Assembly (NCBI GenBank): GCA_001599815.1
Contig: BCIA01000004.1
Span: forward strand, 4,428,082 to 4,492,081
Direction of reading: 5' to 3'
From: Furcasterigmium furcatum
Taxonomy: Eukaryota; Ascomycota; Sordariomycetes; Glomerellales; Plectosphaerellaceae
Length of the DNA stretch: 64,000 bases
Position numbers and translations under genes: made by a program
The notes under the pieces: generated by a model
What the model was told of the DNA's origin: nothing
What the model saw: only the letters and a program-made list of their open reading frames with translations
Database searches by the model: none
Shown here: positions 33,734 to 45,367 of the stretch, piece by piece
Position numbering within the stretch: position 1 is the stretch's first letter
Layout of the letters: the number at the start of each line of letters is the position of its first letter

Positions 33734-34774
33734 TGTGACGGCGGACGGAGAATTCGGAGCAGGTTGGCGTCCTAGCTGGCCACTACATATCCTACTGTGA
33801 ACATTTTCGCGAGAGAGGAGTGGTCGGCGAGATGAGGAAGGGGGTCGTGGCCGTCAAGCGCATCAAGGTCATGCGATGGGGGATGCTGATGACAGGTCGA
33901 GGAAGCGGGAGCGGGAGCTCGGGCTGTGACGCTAGGTAGGTAGCACGAGTGGATCATGTTGGTTCAACAGTGGGGAGCACGCCCCTGACATAAAGGCCAG
34001 GTTCCCTGGGCGTTCAATGTCTTTGTCTTCCACTTAGTAAGCACATGTATCAGACGTTGACTTCACCTCCTGGAGAGCAAGTGCTTCCTCGCCCAAGGCC
34101 CAAGGCTCAGGATGATATTCATGTTGGCCAAATATTTCAGAGTCACACAGAATGCTGCTACCGACTGCCCATGAATTCTACAGGACCAAATTAACCCCCT
34201 ACGATTGGTCCAGGGTGAGATGTGCCCGACTGCACCTCGATGACTTCCGTTGGCTTCAGACACCGAGCTCGTGATGGTGGCATCTAGGACGGCACATCTC
34301 AAAAGTTTGGAGTATCCAAACAACTGGACCACACGGAGCTTGCAATCTGCGTTGCTCGGCATCTGAAGCAATGTTTTGATCTCGTAGTGCCTGCCTATTT
34401 ACCAGGCAGGCTCACTGGCACTCTTCTTGCGGCGTGACGTTCCTGCCTCCTGCCTCCTGCCTCACGCATGCTCTTGCTCCTTCTCAGCATCATAACCTGC
34501 CCACCCCTTGCACATGGGAGCGACTGCCTGCTTCTACAAAACCCTGAGGCAGGTGCGACCTCCTCGAAAAAGACGTGAGCAGCTTCCTTCTCGGGCCCCC
34601 TTCCCTTTCAATCCCCAGACTCTCCAAAATATAAAATCTCGCCTAGCCCAGAGTCTCTCAAACCTTTTCAACTCCAGCGCTTCGCCCAACACACCATTCA
34701 CGTCTCCTTGTACACCACCCTTGTTTCCCCCTTGGGCCCTTGTCCACATTGAACCCAACTCGACCTTCGCAGCA
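33734..34774. other. Divergent intergenic: RGP1 and DUF7918 copy B promoters
   Basis: No coding region is seen. It contains three imperfectly flanked copies of the 7-base unit TGCCTCC near 34443-34466 and a TATAAAA box at 34630-34636 ahead of DUF7918 copy B. Confidence 0.45.
34630..34636 (+). promoter_or_regulatory. TATA box candidate for DUF7918 copy B
   Basis: TATAAAA lies 145 bases before the start codon at 34775, in a C/T-rich leader context. Confidence 0.4.
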
Positions 34775-36230
34775 ATGTTTGCACCTGAGCTGCCGTCGAT
34801 CCAGGTTGCCATTCGTACGATCCTGCCAATTTGCTGCCCAAGAGACCTATCTGATCAAGAACAGGTGTCATCGGCGACTACGGCAATGCACGAGAGTACC
34901 CCGATCCCGACCCTTCCTTCGGTTACGATGGCGAGTTCGGCGACGATGCTCGTTCAAAAGTCAGGCGTTACATCGAGTCACATGACAATTGCGAGTTCGA
35001 GGTAGTTGTCTCGGCCGAGTACCACCCTTCTCTTGAGCGGTACCTTGACGGAGACAATGGGCTGCAATTCACCGTATTCGTCGACGGAGAGCATATGGGT
35101 CGACGGTTTCTACGACCCAGCAACCTGTCTGACCGTCAAGGTGGCTTCTGGAAGTCTGTCTTTGTTGGCAAGAAGGGTCCTGGCCCAACTTCTGATTCCC
35201 ACTATCTTCGTCGATTTGTTTTCGCTCCAATGAGAACAGGCAAGTTCCCTGACTCGACCACCGTCCTTGTTGATCGACTTTCGTTGCTTGGATCATGCCT
35301 CTTGTTGGGTGTTTCTCGCTGACCTCACTCACCTGCCACTTCGTTGCCCTTCCTTCTTCCTCAGTATCGCTTTCCGCTTCACCGCTAACATCTGCACAGT
35401 TGAGGACAGCACCACAGATGCTGAGATTCGTCGCGCTCAGGCACTTGGCACCATCGAGATCGTACTTCGGACTGCAAAGTTCAACGGATTCAAGGAAGGC
35501 TTTGGTGACAAAAGGGGAAATCGACACTGGGAAGTCGCGGATCCTGCCGACATACCCGGTTACCCATACAGTGAGATTTCTGAGAAGGCTCTCAAGGGCC
35601 GCTCAATCACGCACAGCATCGCGTGGGTTCTGTCAATCCTCCTCGGGGCTACCAACATCTGACGATTTGATAGATACTCGCCTCCTGAGCAGATCGGTGC
35701 CGGTAACCGGGATGGACGAGTGAGGCGACTCGATTCCAAGGTAACAGATCGCGGTCAGCCTCTGGTGTCGTTTCTTTACAAGTACCGATCGATCGAAGGC
35801 ATGAAGAGAGAAGGGGCTATCCCCCGCACACCGCCACCTGACTACAAAGAAGCTGTTCCCAAGGCCGAAGAGTTGTCTCAGCATGAGCTGGGCCGTTTGG
35901 CCCGACAGCGCCTCAGACAGATGAAGGTGTGTCCACAGTTTCCCTGCATTCATTGTTGACCAGCGCTGATTCTGTGCTCAGCGTGTTCGGGATGAGTCTC
36001 GTCTCAATAGCCAGCCCTCGCCCGACGATTCCACCTCCCTCGGCAAGCGCAGGCATGACGCTCATGACCTCACTGGAAAGGAACGGCAATCGAAGATGGC
36101 TCGTGTGGACCCACGCGACATTATCGACCTCACCCAGGACGACCAAGAGCATGTCTACGGCGACGCCCAATATACCGACGAGGAGGAAGTCAGGTATGAT
36201 GGCGACCATGACGTGGTCATTGTCGAGTAA
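34775..36230 (+). CDS. DUF7918-domain protein, copy B
   Basis: Five exons (34775-34814, 34865-35239, 35400-35622, 35674-35926, 35982-36230) give 379 residues. Intron 2 is a probable GC-AG intron: the donor reads ACAG/GCAAGT, and joining there gives FAPMRT-VEDSTTDAEIRRAQALGTIEI, which aligns with copy A. Conserved DUF7918 blocks are LPSIQVAIRV, EISEKALKGRSITHSI, PLVSFLYKYRS and AIPRTPPPDY. The intron that copy A has after its YRSK block is absent here, while three others share position and phase. The acidic tail has IIDLTQDD (residues 344-351) and ends DVVIVE, both SUMO-interaction-like. Function unknown. Exon 1 is short, but its junction restores a frame that fits the family N-terminus. Confidence 0.8.
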
Positions 36231-36689
36231 GATGCGGCCAGGAATGTGACCTGCGAAGCTGGGCTAGTTGAGGCAAGATGTTTGATGGGTTGTTGGCGTT
36301 CCGGCATGAGATGATTATGCGACTCGAGCAAGAGAGGAAGGATTCCCTTGTAACAAATTGGAGGGGGTTGACCATTCTGGTTGAGGCTTGGTAAAGGACC
36401 AAGAGTTTTAAGCAGCCCATGTCTTTTCAAGCGCTCAGAAGTTGCCATCTCGAACCAGGCATCTTGAGCTGCTTAGAAAGTCAGTCAATAGACATGATGA
36501 GGCTCAATCAATGTTTGTCCAATTATGAAGGCCAAGTTCTCTGTTGTCCGCCTGGATGGAAACCAGGGCGGGATGACTGGCAAGGTCTCTGTCACATCGT
36601 TGAGTGTGATCCTTGATGGGCCGCTGCTCCCCAATACAATGAACTCTCTGTACCAGTCACCGAAGGATTCCATCTATTACCTTGAGACA
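36231..36689. other. Convergent 3' region
   Basis: Gap between the 3' ends of DUF7918 copy B and the CSC1-type channel gene. Nothing is seen beyond probable 3' untranslated sequence. Confidence 0.5.
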
Positions 36690-39516
36690 TCAATAAACAG
36701 TCTGGTCCTTCCAGATGGGTGGCCGCGCCTCTACCATGTCCCAGTTGACCCTGTTCTTTGCATCCAGCTTACACCCTTCATCTGTGATGTCCATGACGGA
36801 CTTGGTGTCCTCCACCTCCCGCTTGGAAGCCCCTGCGCGATCTTCTGGGATCCATAGAGTCGGGGCAGGATTGGCAACGGACGGCGGTAGATAGGCTCTC
36901 GCCTCGTCCTCGTCGTCATACTCGTCGCCAGGGTCGAACAAAACCTCCTGCGAGACCAGCTCCCGTAATGTCCAGTAGTCCGCGTACACCCACGGCTTGA
37001 AGAACTTCTGCACGAAATTGGGTCTCTTCAGCTCCTCGCTCGTCTGACTTCCCCGGTCCGCTGGTGTGGTATCAGATCCGGGCTCTTGCTGCATGAAGCC
37101 CTCCTCCATCTTGCTCGTGTTGTCGTCGTCAAGCGAGCCAGCCTGAAGACGATCCTCCTCGGCCTGTATCGTGCAAGGCATGTTGTAAAGGAGAGGGTCC
37201 AACGCCCTACTGAGTGTGATCTGGTAGAGTACCGTAAAGATCAAGAATATCACTGTGAGGGCGGCCTGTCCCGGCGCCTGGCTGACAGCGAAGATACCAA
37301 CGAGGCAGAGCTCAGCAATGTAGATGCCGGCAAAGAGCTGTTTCAACGCCCTGGGATAGATGAGTCCGTAGGTGTTGATTGTGGTGTCCGAGACAAATGT
37401 GATGTTGTACCGATATGCTTGGTAGAAGACCCAAAGGCCCACGGTTGACCAGAAGAGCAGGAAGGGGGCGATGATGGCGTACGTGACGCTGATGACCACA
37501 ATGCCGGTGTGGACTGGCATCACACTTCCCCACGAGATCGACTCGAGCGTGGTCCATCTTGTGTACATTTTCCTTGGGGTCGTGGCCCGGAGCCAGTAGA
37601 TGATATTGAAGAAGACACACGAGGCCAGCTGCGTCATGACATCGACGGCGATGCCGAACCCCTGGAGGATGAAGTAGGATATGTAGAAGTTAGAGGACGT
37701 CGGCAGGGCCTCCGCCAGAGTGCTGAAGACGCTGGTTGGGTTCTGGACTATCTGCACGATAGCGGTAGCCGCCGTGTCGGTGATGGTTCGGATGAGGAAC
37801 ACCTGGAGCAGCTGGAAGATGAAGAAGGCATTCTGCGTATAGAGCTCGGCCTCGGCCTTTGTAGCAGCGCCAGACATTCGAGCGCAAAAGCGCATGATAC
37901 CCGGGACCAGAGACATGAGGAGTGAGAGCACAGCAGCCGGGAGAAGACCTGAGATGACGCCAAGGACTTGCTGAACTGGAGTGTTAGTTATCGAGAGGTT
38001 GACCTATATCCAGGTACTGTGTGACTCGAGCCGACATACCTCAGGGATCTCGCTGATCCATGTGAGACCAGGAAGAGACTGAATCACGCTGACCTGCGCA
38101 ATGATTCCGACGAAGCCGACGGGAATTGCCCAAAACACTATGAGAGCGCCAACAAAGGCGTACATGATGTACTGGAATATGGTCTTCCGCCACCATGACA
38201 TGCCCAGGCTCGGCCAGATGACCTCCTCTGGCCGAACTCCGATGTACTTGGGTGCCATGCGGAAGCCATGGTGATGTGTGACCAGCTGGAAGGCCGTCTG
38301 TGCCTGTGTGTTCGTTTCGAACTCGACAAACACCGCGGGGAGCTTCTCGAACGACCCAGCGCGCCAGTCTGCCTGCGCGGCCTCGGCCTCGCGGACGAGT
38401 GTCTGGAGGTTGTTCCGCAGCTGAGTGACCGTGTCGACCTCGGCACCACGGAGACCCAGAAAACCTTCACGGCGTCTCGGTCGAACCTCCTCCAGGAGGT
38501 GAGGCGGCACTCCCTCTCGCGGGTCAAGCGGTGCGCCTCGCTTCTCAGCTTGCCTGGCTCTCTTGCCGTATAGTCGATTAGCTCTCTTGAGGTAGCTCAT
38601 CTCTGCCTCCTCCAGTTTCTCGGCGGCCCGGTCACGCTTTCGTACGATTTCGTCGACCTTCTTCGACTGTCCGGCAAGCCACACGTGCCTGACGGTACTT
38701 CCAAAAATGCCGCGAATCCGATCCTCGTTGAGATACTCGGACGGCACGCACGTGAATAGTACGGTCCGAGCGGATATACGGCTCGCAAACCTCGGGCTGA
38801 GGAGGTACGCCTGACGAAGGTTGATGTAAAAGATACACTCGCGGGTGATCATGTACATGACAAACCCGTAGACGACCCATGACGTGAGGACATGAGCGTA
38901 TAGGCGGCGGCTGCTCGTCTCGATGTTGATGTTGCTGTATGATATGAGCTCGAGCTGCGTCTTGCCATTTCCGCCAGTCGCATTGATGGGCAGCAGGATG
39001 GGCCATGTAATACACATGCTAACGAGGCAGATGACAGTGCAGGTGCGCAAGTATCGGAGAAACAGGTAAGCATCGAGGCTCTGGTGCTTGAGGACGTAGA
39101 GATCGGGGATCTTTCGGAACGCGCCGAGCCATCGAAACCAGCCGTCGGGAAGCTTGGGACTGCGTTGACTGATATCGAAGTCAGGTCAACCCTCTGCGCA
39201 CATGTATCAACAGGGAGGGCGGCCTCCAGAGCATACTGATCCTGCAGTGACCCCAGATAAGACCTGGGCGCGTAGAACCGCTGGTGAGAGCGTCTCGTGA
39301 CGAGGAATATCACCAGATATATGAAGGCGAGAAGGGCTGCCGGCACGAGTGTGTTCACCATGGCTTGTTGACCCGTGTAAGTGGCAGCTCAGGGGTATGT
39401 TCTGACTCGAATGATCGCTTACCCAGGGCCGACTGCGGCTGGTTTTCCTCTCGAGCTTCACCTTGCCTCTCATCCTCGGCAAAATTGGTGCTGATCCAGC
39501 TGATGACATTCCCCAT
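36690..39516 (-). CDS. CSC1/OSCA1 (DUF221) calcium-permeable channel family
   Basis: Four minus-strand exons (39516-39423, 39363-39237, 39168-38040, 37970-36690) give 876 residues. The order fits the family: first helix LVPAALLAFIYLVIFLV, the RFYAPRSYLGSL motif, helices 2-3, a cytosolic domain between helices 3 and 4 (TVLFTCVPSEYLNEDRIRGI ... AVFVEFETNTQAQTAFQ), then the pore block of several helices from WWRKTIFQYIMYAFVGALIV onward, including VMTQLASCVFFNIIYWLR and PVHTGIVVISVTYAIIAPFL. Relatives are mechanically or osmotically gated cation channels. Exon 4 starts after TTCAG, giving SEIPE-QVLGVISGLLP. The start chosen is MGNVISWISTNF. An ATG at 39606 opens another possible first exon with a good donor (GTAAGC), but it does not join in frame. 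Confidence 0.9.
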
Positions 39517-41188
39517 GTTGATGTCGACGGTGAGGCAAGTCGGGAGGCAAGCAGCTTACCGGCAGACGCCGCCTCACGGAGGGGAGAAGATGCGGCATCG
39601 TTCATGTTTAATACTCATCTGTACCGAGACAAGCTATTGCCAAGATCTTACCGCCTCGTGCCTCAGAGAAGATGCCCCCTCACGTTCTCGGTCAGTCCCG
39701 CTGCCGTTTGAGACAGACAGGCCCATGGTCTACGGTGTCCCGAACTGAGGCTTGAGACAAGAGGACGTTAGATGTCCCAGTCAGTCAGTCCTCTCCAAAT
39801 TCTGAGATCCCTGATTGCTTGACTGGTCCCAGATACCGCCATCGGCAGCGAAAGGAGAACGTGTCTCAGACAAAGTCGATGCATGAGACTGAATAGCCAC
39901 ATCGCAGCATGAAAAGACATCCATGTGCCGAAACAGGGCTGAACTCAAAACACAGGACCGTTAGCTGATTCCCAGCAGGGATTGAAATGGTAGATTTTGT
40001 CCATAAGATTAACTGGTTCGCTGGAGATCAGGCCGCCCAGCTGGAAGACACCAATCCACACATCTCTCGTGGTTTTTTTTGACTTGGTAACCTTACTGGC
40101 AGCTTCTGTCGAATCGTTCCCCAGCCAGGGTGTCGCGAGCCCAGTACCGGAACATTATCGTCCAACGTAACTGAATGAGACATAAGGGGAGGGCTGGTCG
40201 GCCCTTACAGAACCATGCCGCCACCACGTCCAGCCCCTCATCCCCTGCTGCCTGCCTCTCTTCAATAGAGATGGTTGGCCGATATCTGGAATGGTAATGA
40301 CGGGAGACATGACGCGGCAGGGGAGAGTCCTCTGTCACTGCTCTCGGGGCCGTCTCGCCGCCTGCCGCTCATGCCTTTCAAGGAACCGCCGGTAGAAGCA
40401 GTGAAGCCCCTCATCGCAGACCACTGGGAGTGCGATGTGTCAAGATGGAGCCTATAGGAATAGATCTGACCCGTCCCATTCATGGCTGGGCCGCTTCCGC
40501 CTGGGCTGTCGCTATCTACCGGCTCCTCGCCCCTTTTCCCTCCTCGCGTCACCGCATTCCGACTCAGTATCGGCCCTCTGACCGCATACACCATCTATGC
40601 CTCGTTGAAGTGGCATCATCATGGTACAAACGGACCCAGCTGGCGCTCTACACTCATAAAGCCTCGGTACCCTTTGTAGACGTCATCTGCCACACATATC
40701 ATGGAATGCTGTGAACCAAACGTGCGGGGAATTAAGGTAGATCAGGAGACAGCCCCGGCTCCAAGCCCTGGCTGAACTCCCGTACCATCGATGAATTAAT
40801 CTTTTTCGTCCGACCGTGAGCAAACGGCCATGGCATGACGCCGTCCGCAAACAACGTGCGTCTAGTATGTAGTACAGCATCTTTCCCCAATCCCCGTTCG
40901 GATCTTCCGTCATTATCCGAGGACATGCAACCAAAATACTCGTAGCCATCTCGACGAGCTGAATCCTCTACCCAACAGATGTCTTCTACCGCCGTATAAA
41001 GGGTCGTGGGTATCCTCCGCCATCATCATGAGAGGAGCATTGTACACATCGGCTGAACCGCCTCGTCTGGGCGTCCGGCCGATGAATCATAGGCTATTTT
41101 CAAATATAGTACAGGGCCATTTGTCGAGACGCGGCTCGATAGGCCAGAATACACCGTCAATCGCAGACGTATCGTGTCGGTTGCCGGC
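39517..41188. other. Intergenic, CSC1 promoter and MGE1 3' flank
   Basis: 1.67 kb between two minus-strand genes. No gene is seen. Open frames are under 160 codons and lack features. An alternative first exon for the CSC1 gene may lie at 39550-39606. Confidence 0.45.
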
Positions 41189-41960
41189 TTAGTTGTTCTT
41201 GACAACGCCGACCTTGGAGGCCCTCAGAACACGGCCGTTGAGCTTGAAGCCCTTCTGCTGGACGAAGAAGACAGTGTTGTCCTCCTTGTCGGGCTGGGGG
41301 GTCATGAACGTGGCTTCGTGCTCGTTGGGGTTGAACTTCTCGCCATTGGGGTCGAAGCGCTCGAGGCCGTGCTTCTGAAGGGTGTTCATGAGGACCGTCT
41401 CGGTCATCTTGAGGCCCTCATACAGGTTGGCGAGGTCCTTGTTGTGCTCGGGCGACTCGGGGGTCTTGATCTTGTCCAGGGGGACGTTGGCGAGGGCCAG
41501 GTCGAAGTTGTCGATCGAGTCCGTGAGGTCCTTGGCGAACTTCTGGATGGCGAAGTCGCGGGCCGACTTCATCTCGCGTGTTGTCCTCTCCTGAAGGTTG
41601 CGGAAATCGGCGACGGAGCGGAGGCACTTGTCCTAGGGGAAAGTGTTAGCATGAATGCACGGAGCCCGGCCAGAAGCGGGAGACGCGACATACCTTCCAG
41701 TCGAGAGCCTCCTTCTCCTTGGCCTCGAACTTCTTCTTCAGGGCATCGAGTTCGGTCTCCTCCTTGGCCTCCTCGCCCTCCTTGGGGGCCTCCTCAGCCT
41801 TCTCGGAGCTGTACCACCGTGTCGCGGCGGGTTGGGCAGCTCTTAACCTGGAAGCCAGGGCGGGCTGGAACTGGGGGCGCGCCAGAGACGCAGAGACGGA
41901 GGAAGCCCTGGAGACAGAGCGGGCGGCACGGGCGCCAGTGGTGAGAGCTTGTCGCAGCAT
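41189..41960 (-). CDS. MGE1: Mitochondrial GrpE-type nucleotide exchange factor
   Basis: Two exons (41960-41694 and 41632-41189) join in phase 0 and give 236 residues (yeast Mge1 has 228). The protein releases ADP from mitochondrial Hsp70 (Ssc1) in the matrix, for protein import and folding. An Arg/Ala/Ser-rich presequence (MLRQALTTGARAARSVSRAS) is followed by an acidic coiled-coil helix (ELDALKKKFEAKEKEALDWK, then KCLRSVADFRNLQERTTREM). The GrpE beta domain carries FDPNGEKFNPNEHEATFM and ends with the family pattern GFKLNGRVLRASKVGVVKN. Intron signals: GTATGT donor, GCTAAC branch, CCTAG acceptor. Confidence 0.95.
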
Positions 41961-42525
41961 TTTGAAGTATGGGGGGGTTTGTGGTGGGCCGTAAAGGGGT
42001 ATCTGGATATCGGTGATGGTGTCGCGTGGGCTGGTGCTGGACAGGAGCTGTCTGTGTCTGGATTCACTGACTGAATGACGGGGACTGAAATTTTATCGGA
42101 CCCTTCGGCCGCGGCATTGCCGACACCACCCATGGGCCATCGATCCACTCTGAAAGTAGAGCCGTTTCTCCGGGATTCTACCGCTAGCGCATGGAATCTC
42201 CAGCCACAGCCAGTGGCTGTTCTTCTCGGGCGGTACCCCTACAGAAGCGTTGGAGAGCAATTGGGTGGCTTCGACTCACGAAGCTGGGCGGCGTCGTGAA
42301 TGCGGCGCGTCGGCTTTGTCGCAAAATCTCCCAGTCCATCGCCGCAGAGCACCTCTTTCAACCTCCCCGCGACAACAACCGCCCTGCACCTTCCGAGAGG
42401 CCCTTTTTGCTGCAGCTCTTCCCTCTTGATGTTGCGCCTCCTTGAATTATAAATATCGTTCTGCGGCCTTTCGCAGCCCGCCAAATCGAACCTCTCCCGA
42501 GTCCTCATCCTGACCAACCCGCACG
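41961..42525. promoter_or_regulatory. Divergent promoter between MGE1 and RPB3
   Basis: A 565-base region between two start codons facing away from each other. TATAAAT at 42448-42454 lies 78 bases before the RPB3 start. No open frame of interest is seen. Confidence 0.5.
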
Positions 42526-43657
42526 ATGGATTTCGACCCGATGATGCTCGACGGCGACGCCGGAGGACCGACCGTCAAGATCTCCAACGTGGGTAGCTGT
42601 CTGGCGCTCCGTTCCCTGGGCCCCCTTGCTGACGAGGAGCGTAACAGACCGAGCGAGACCGAGTCGTCTTCAACCTGGCCAACTGCGATCTCGCCTTCGC
42701 CAACTCCATCCGCCGCGTGATCCAGGCCGAGGTCCCTACCATCGCCATCGACCTTGTCGAAGTCGAGTCTAATACCTCGGTGCTTGCCGACGAGTTCATC
42801 GCCCACCGCCTCGGCCTCATCCCTCTCAACGCCAAAGACGTCAACTCCCTTCTCTACTCCCGCGACTGCGACTGCGAGCAGTACTGCGACAACTGCTCCG
42901 TCCGACTCACCTTGCATGCCAAGTGCACGGGCGGCGATATTATGAAGGTGTATGCAAGCGATCTTGTCGTCGACAGCTTTCGCCAAAACGGCACCGTTGG
43001 AAACCCTGTGATCACCGACCCCGAGGGCCTTGGCTCGCTGATCGCCAAGCTGCGCACCGGGCAGGAGCTCAAGGTCAACTGCATTGCGAAGAAGGGCATT
43101 GCCAAGGAGCACGCGAAGTGGATGCCGACAGCAGCGGTGGGCTTCGAGTATGACCCTCACAACAAGCTCCATCATCTGGATATGTGGTACGAGACGGACG
43201 CCGCGTTGGAGTGGTAAGTCATGGTTGCCCCCCCGCCCGCAGGTGATCGATACTGACCATCGTCAACAGGCCGAAGAGCAAGAACGCCGACCAAGAGGAC
43301 CCCCCTCAGGAGAACGAGCCGTTCGACTTCAACGCCAAGCCGAGCAAGTTCTACTTTGACGTCGAAAGCGCGGGCAACATCGAGCCTGACCAGATCATCC
43401 AGGAGGGGATCAAGATCATGCAGGAGAAGCTCGCGCTGATGCTGCACATCGTTACGGGCGAGGCGGACACGGCGATGGACGACGGCTTCGACGGCCCGCG
43501 CAGCCCGGACATGGGCATGGAAGGAAACGGCTGGCAGGATCAGGGCTACACCACGCCGTACAACGCCGGCAACCAGAGCGCGTGGGGTGGTGCGGCCACT
43601 ACGCCTTACAACACGACGACACCGTACGGTGCGTCGGGGCAGTCCGGTTGGAATTAG
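42526..43657 (+). CDS. RPB3: RNA polymerase II subunit RPB3
   Basis: Three exons (42526-42588, 42648-43213, 43270-43657) give 338 residues. RPB3 pairs with RPB11 as the alpha-like assembly platform of nuclear RNA polymerase II. After the N-terminal MDFDPMMLDG, the alpha-type dimerisation region reads VVFNLANCDLAFANSIRRVI and HRLGLIPLNA. The zinc-binding cluster C-x-C-x3-C-x2-C (CDCEQYCDNC, about residues 95-104) is intact. The C-terminal helix region (GIKIMQEKLALMLH) precedes a Gly/Tyr/Thr/Asn-rich tail typical of filamentous fungi. The intron after the first 21 codons uses GTGGGT as donor. Length and order match the family. Confidence 0.96.
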
Positions 43658-44194
43658 AGCATGAAATGGCGGCGCACGGAAGAGAATCCCTTTGCAAAAT
43701 GGAATGGACGGCGTTTGGGTGGCCTTTGCTGGACACTGTACACAATTACTTATCACAAACAACCCTTGCTTGGAGGGGCGGAAGACATCGAAGTCTCCGA
43801 CGACGGGTCCAGGCTACAAGCATGCAGCATGTCGCGGGAGAAGATGCAAAAATGAAGGGTCACTTGCTGATCACGGTACGCCGGAGCTCTTGGAGCGGTG
43901 TGGGATATATGAGTGAGACAAACTCTCTGTTGTGGTCTCGAGACCGACTCGGCCTCTAAGCTCATTGCAACATTATACCAAAGGTCGAGAACTGGCGACC
44001 CAGAAAGCAAGAACCGAGCAATACAAGTAATCCATATGCCCAAACTCCCGTGAGATGCTGCATCCTCCAAAAGGTGCCTCTGGTGGGCCCTCAACGCCGC
44101 GTCTATGATTTGTGCCCAGTCCGCCGCCGCCCGCCGCCGCCGCCGTTGGCCGTTTTTCGATGTCCCATGTCTATGACCATTGCCGTTGCTGCGT
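43658..44194. other. Convergent 3' region
   Basis: Between the RPB3 and DIC1 3' ends. It contains a short run of CCG/GCC triplets near 44120-44150. Open frames here are shadows or untranslated sequence. Confidence 0.5.
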
Positions 44195-45367
44195 CTATCC
44201 AACGACCTTTCTATATAATGTCCGGTGCATTTCCAAAAACACAAATGTACAGATTGTTTGCCTGGTGAGCGGTTAGTGTGAGGCCGCACCTGAGATCGGG
44301 GACGACTTACGGTCCTAGCCGCAGGAAACTGGGCACCCATCCCTTGAACATCCACCTCATGCCCTCGTTCTGATAGATGGTCCTAAGGGTTTGGCCCAGC
44401 CCCTCTTTGCCGGTGGCGGACATGACTCTCGTCTTGATCACGTCAACGGGGCTCGTGACAGTCGCGGCGGTGACGCCAGCCAGGAAAGAGGCCGTGAAGT
44501 GTGTCGTCATATTATCCTGCATGGGCGTGTTGCGGATCAGTAGGCTCTTGAAGGTGTCGTAGCTGGCGAGCTGGCCGGCGGTCATGACGGCGGCGCGCAT
44601 GCTGTTGGGGAGCACGCCACGGAACCAGCTCAGGATGCCCTCGTCGCGCGCCATTCGAACCATGCCGTCCAGGGCATGCTTGTAGTTGCGGCGCTCGGCC
44701 ACGGGGAGGGTCGCGTCCTGCTGCATGCGCACGTTGAGGACGTCGGCGGCGTTGCCCGAGATGCCGCCGATGAAGCCGGAGAAGGAGGCCATGGCGACGA
44801 GGACGGGGAAGCGGGGCTGCTTGCCGTCCGGAGAGCGCTTGATGGCGCGCTGCTTGAGCTCCTCGTAGACGCCGAAGCGCACGGTTGAGTATGTCATCTG
44901 GCGCAGGAGCGAGGCGGAAAGGCCGGCATAAAGCCCCTGGAGGCCCTCGGAGCGGAGGATGTGCGTGACGGTGCCGGTCATGTTCTTGGGCGCATCAGGG
45001 CGGCGGACTTGAAGGCGAACCTGGGGCGCGCCATTGATGTCAGTATACTGCTGGAGTCGGGTCGCGGGTGAGGGGCAGGGGGATATCGTCATCGCAGCTG
45101 TCGTCACGTACCTTCACTGAGTTGGAGGTTAGCCGATGGAGCTTCATATCAGGACTGGCACAGCCGGAGGCCGCGGAAAAACTTACCGAGATCCAGAGGA
45201 TGCGTCACGCAAGCGGCAAAACTGCTTGCACTTCCACCAAACCAGAAAGGGTACCGTCTTGAGGTCTTGGCCATCTTCTGCTTCTTCTGCTCTTCCCTCG
45301 CGGCCTTGGCCAGCGCCGCCTCGCTCGGGGCGTCGGAAATAGGCGCCATCTTGGTGGCAGCTTGCAT
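44195..45367 (-). CDS. DIC1: Mitochondrial dicarboxylate carrier
   Basis: Four minus-strand exons (45367-45187, 45116-45112, 45020-44311, 44261-44195) give 320 residues. Exon 2 is a micro-exon of five bases (TGAAG); only with it do exons 1 and 3 join to form the carrier signature PLDLVKVRLQ. The six-helix inner-membrane carrier has three repeats: PLDLVKVR, a degenerate second (NAADVLNVRM) and SPVDVIKTRV. Blocks typical of Dic1 are RYPFWFGGSASSFAACVTHP and GLYAGLSASLLRQMTYSTVRF. It exchanges malate or succinate for phosphate across the inner membrane. The start could be this ATG or the next (MAPISDAP), six codons later. An N-terminal Lys/Ala-rich extension precedes the first helix. Confidence 0.92.

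Noticed and set aside
41174..41944. 256-codon plus-strand frame, Leu/Val/Gly-rich
   Set aside because: It is antisense to MGE1; the Leu/Val richness comes from reversed Lys/Glu codons.
43753..44355. 200-codon minus-strand frame at the DIC1 3' end
   Set aside because: It overlaps the last DIC1 exon in another frame and continues into the 3' flank; no protein features.
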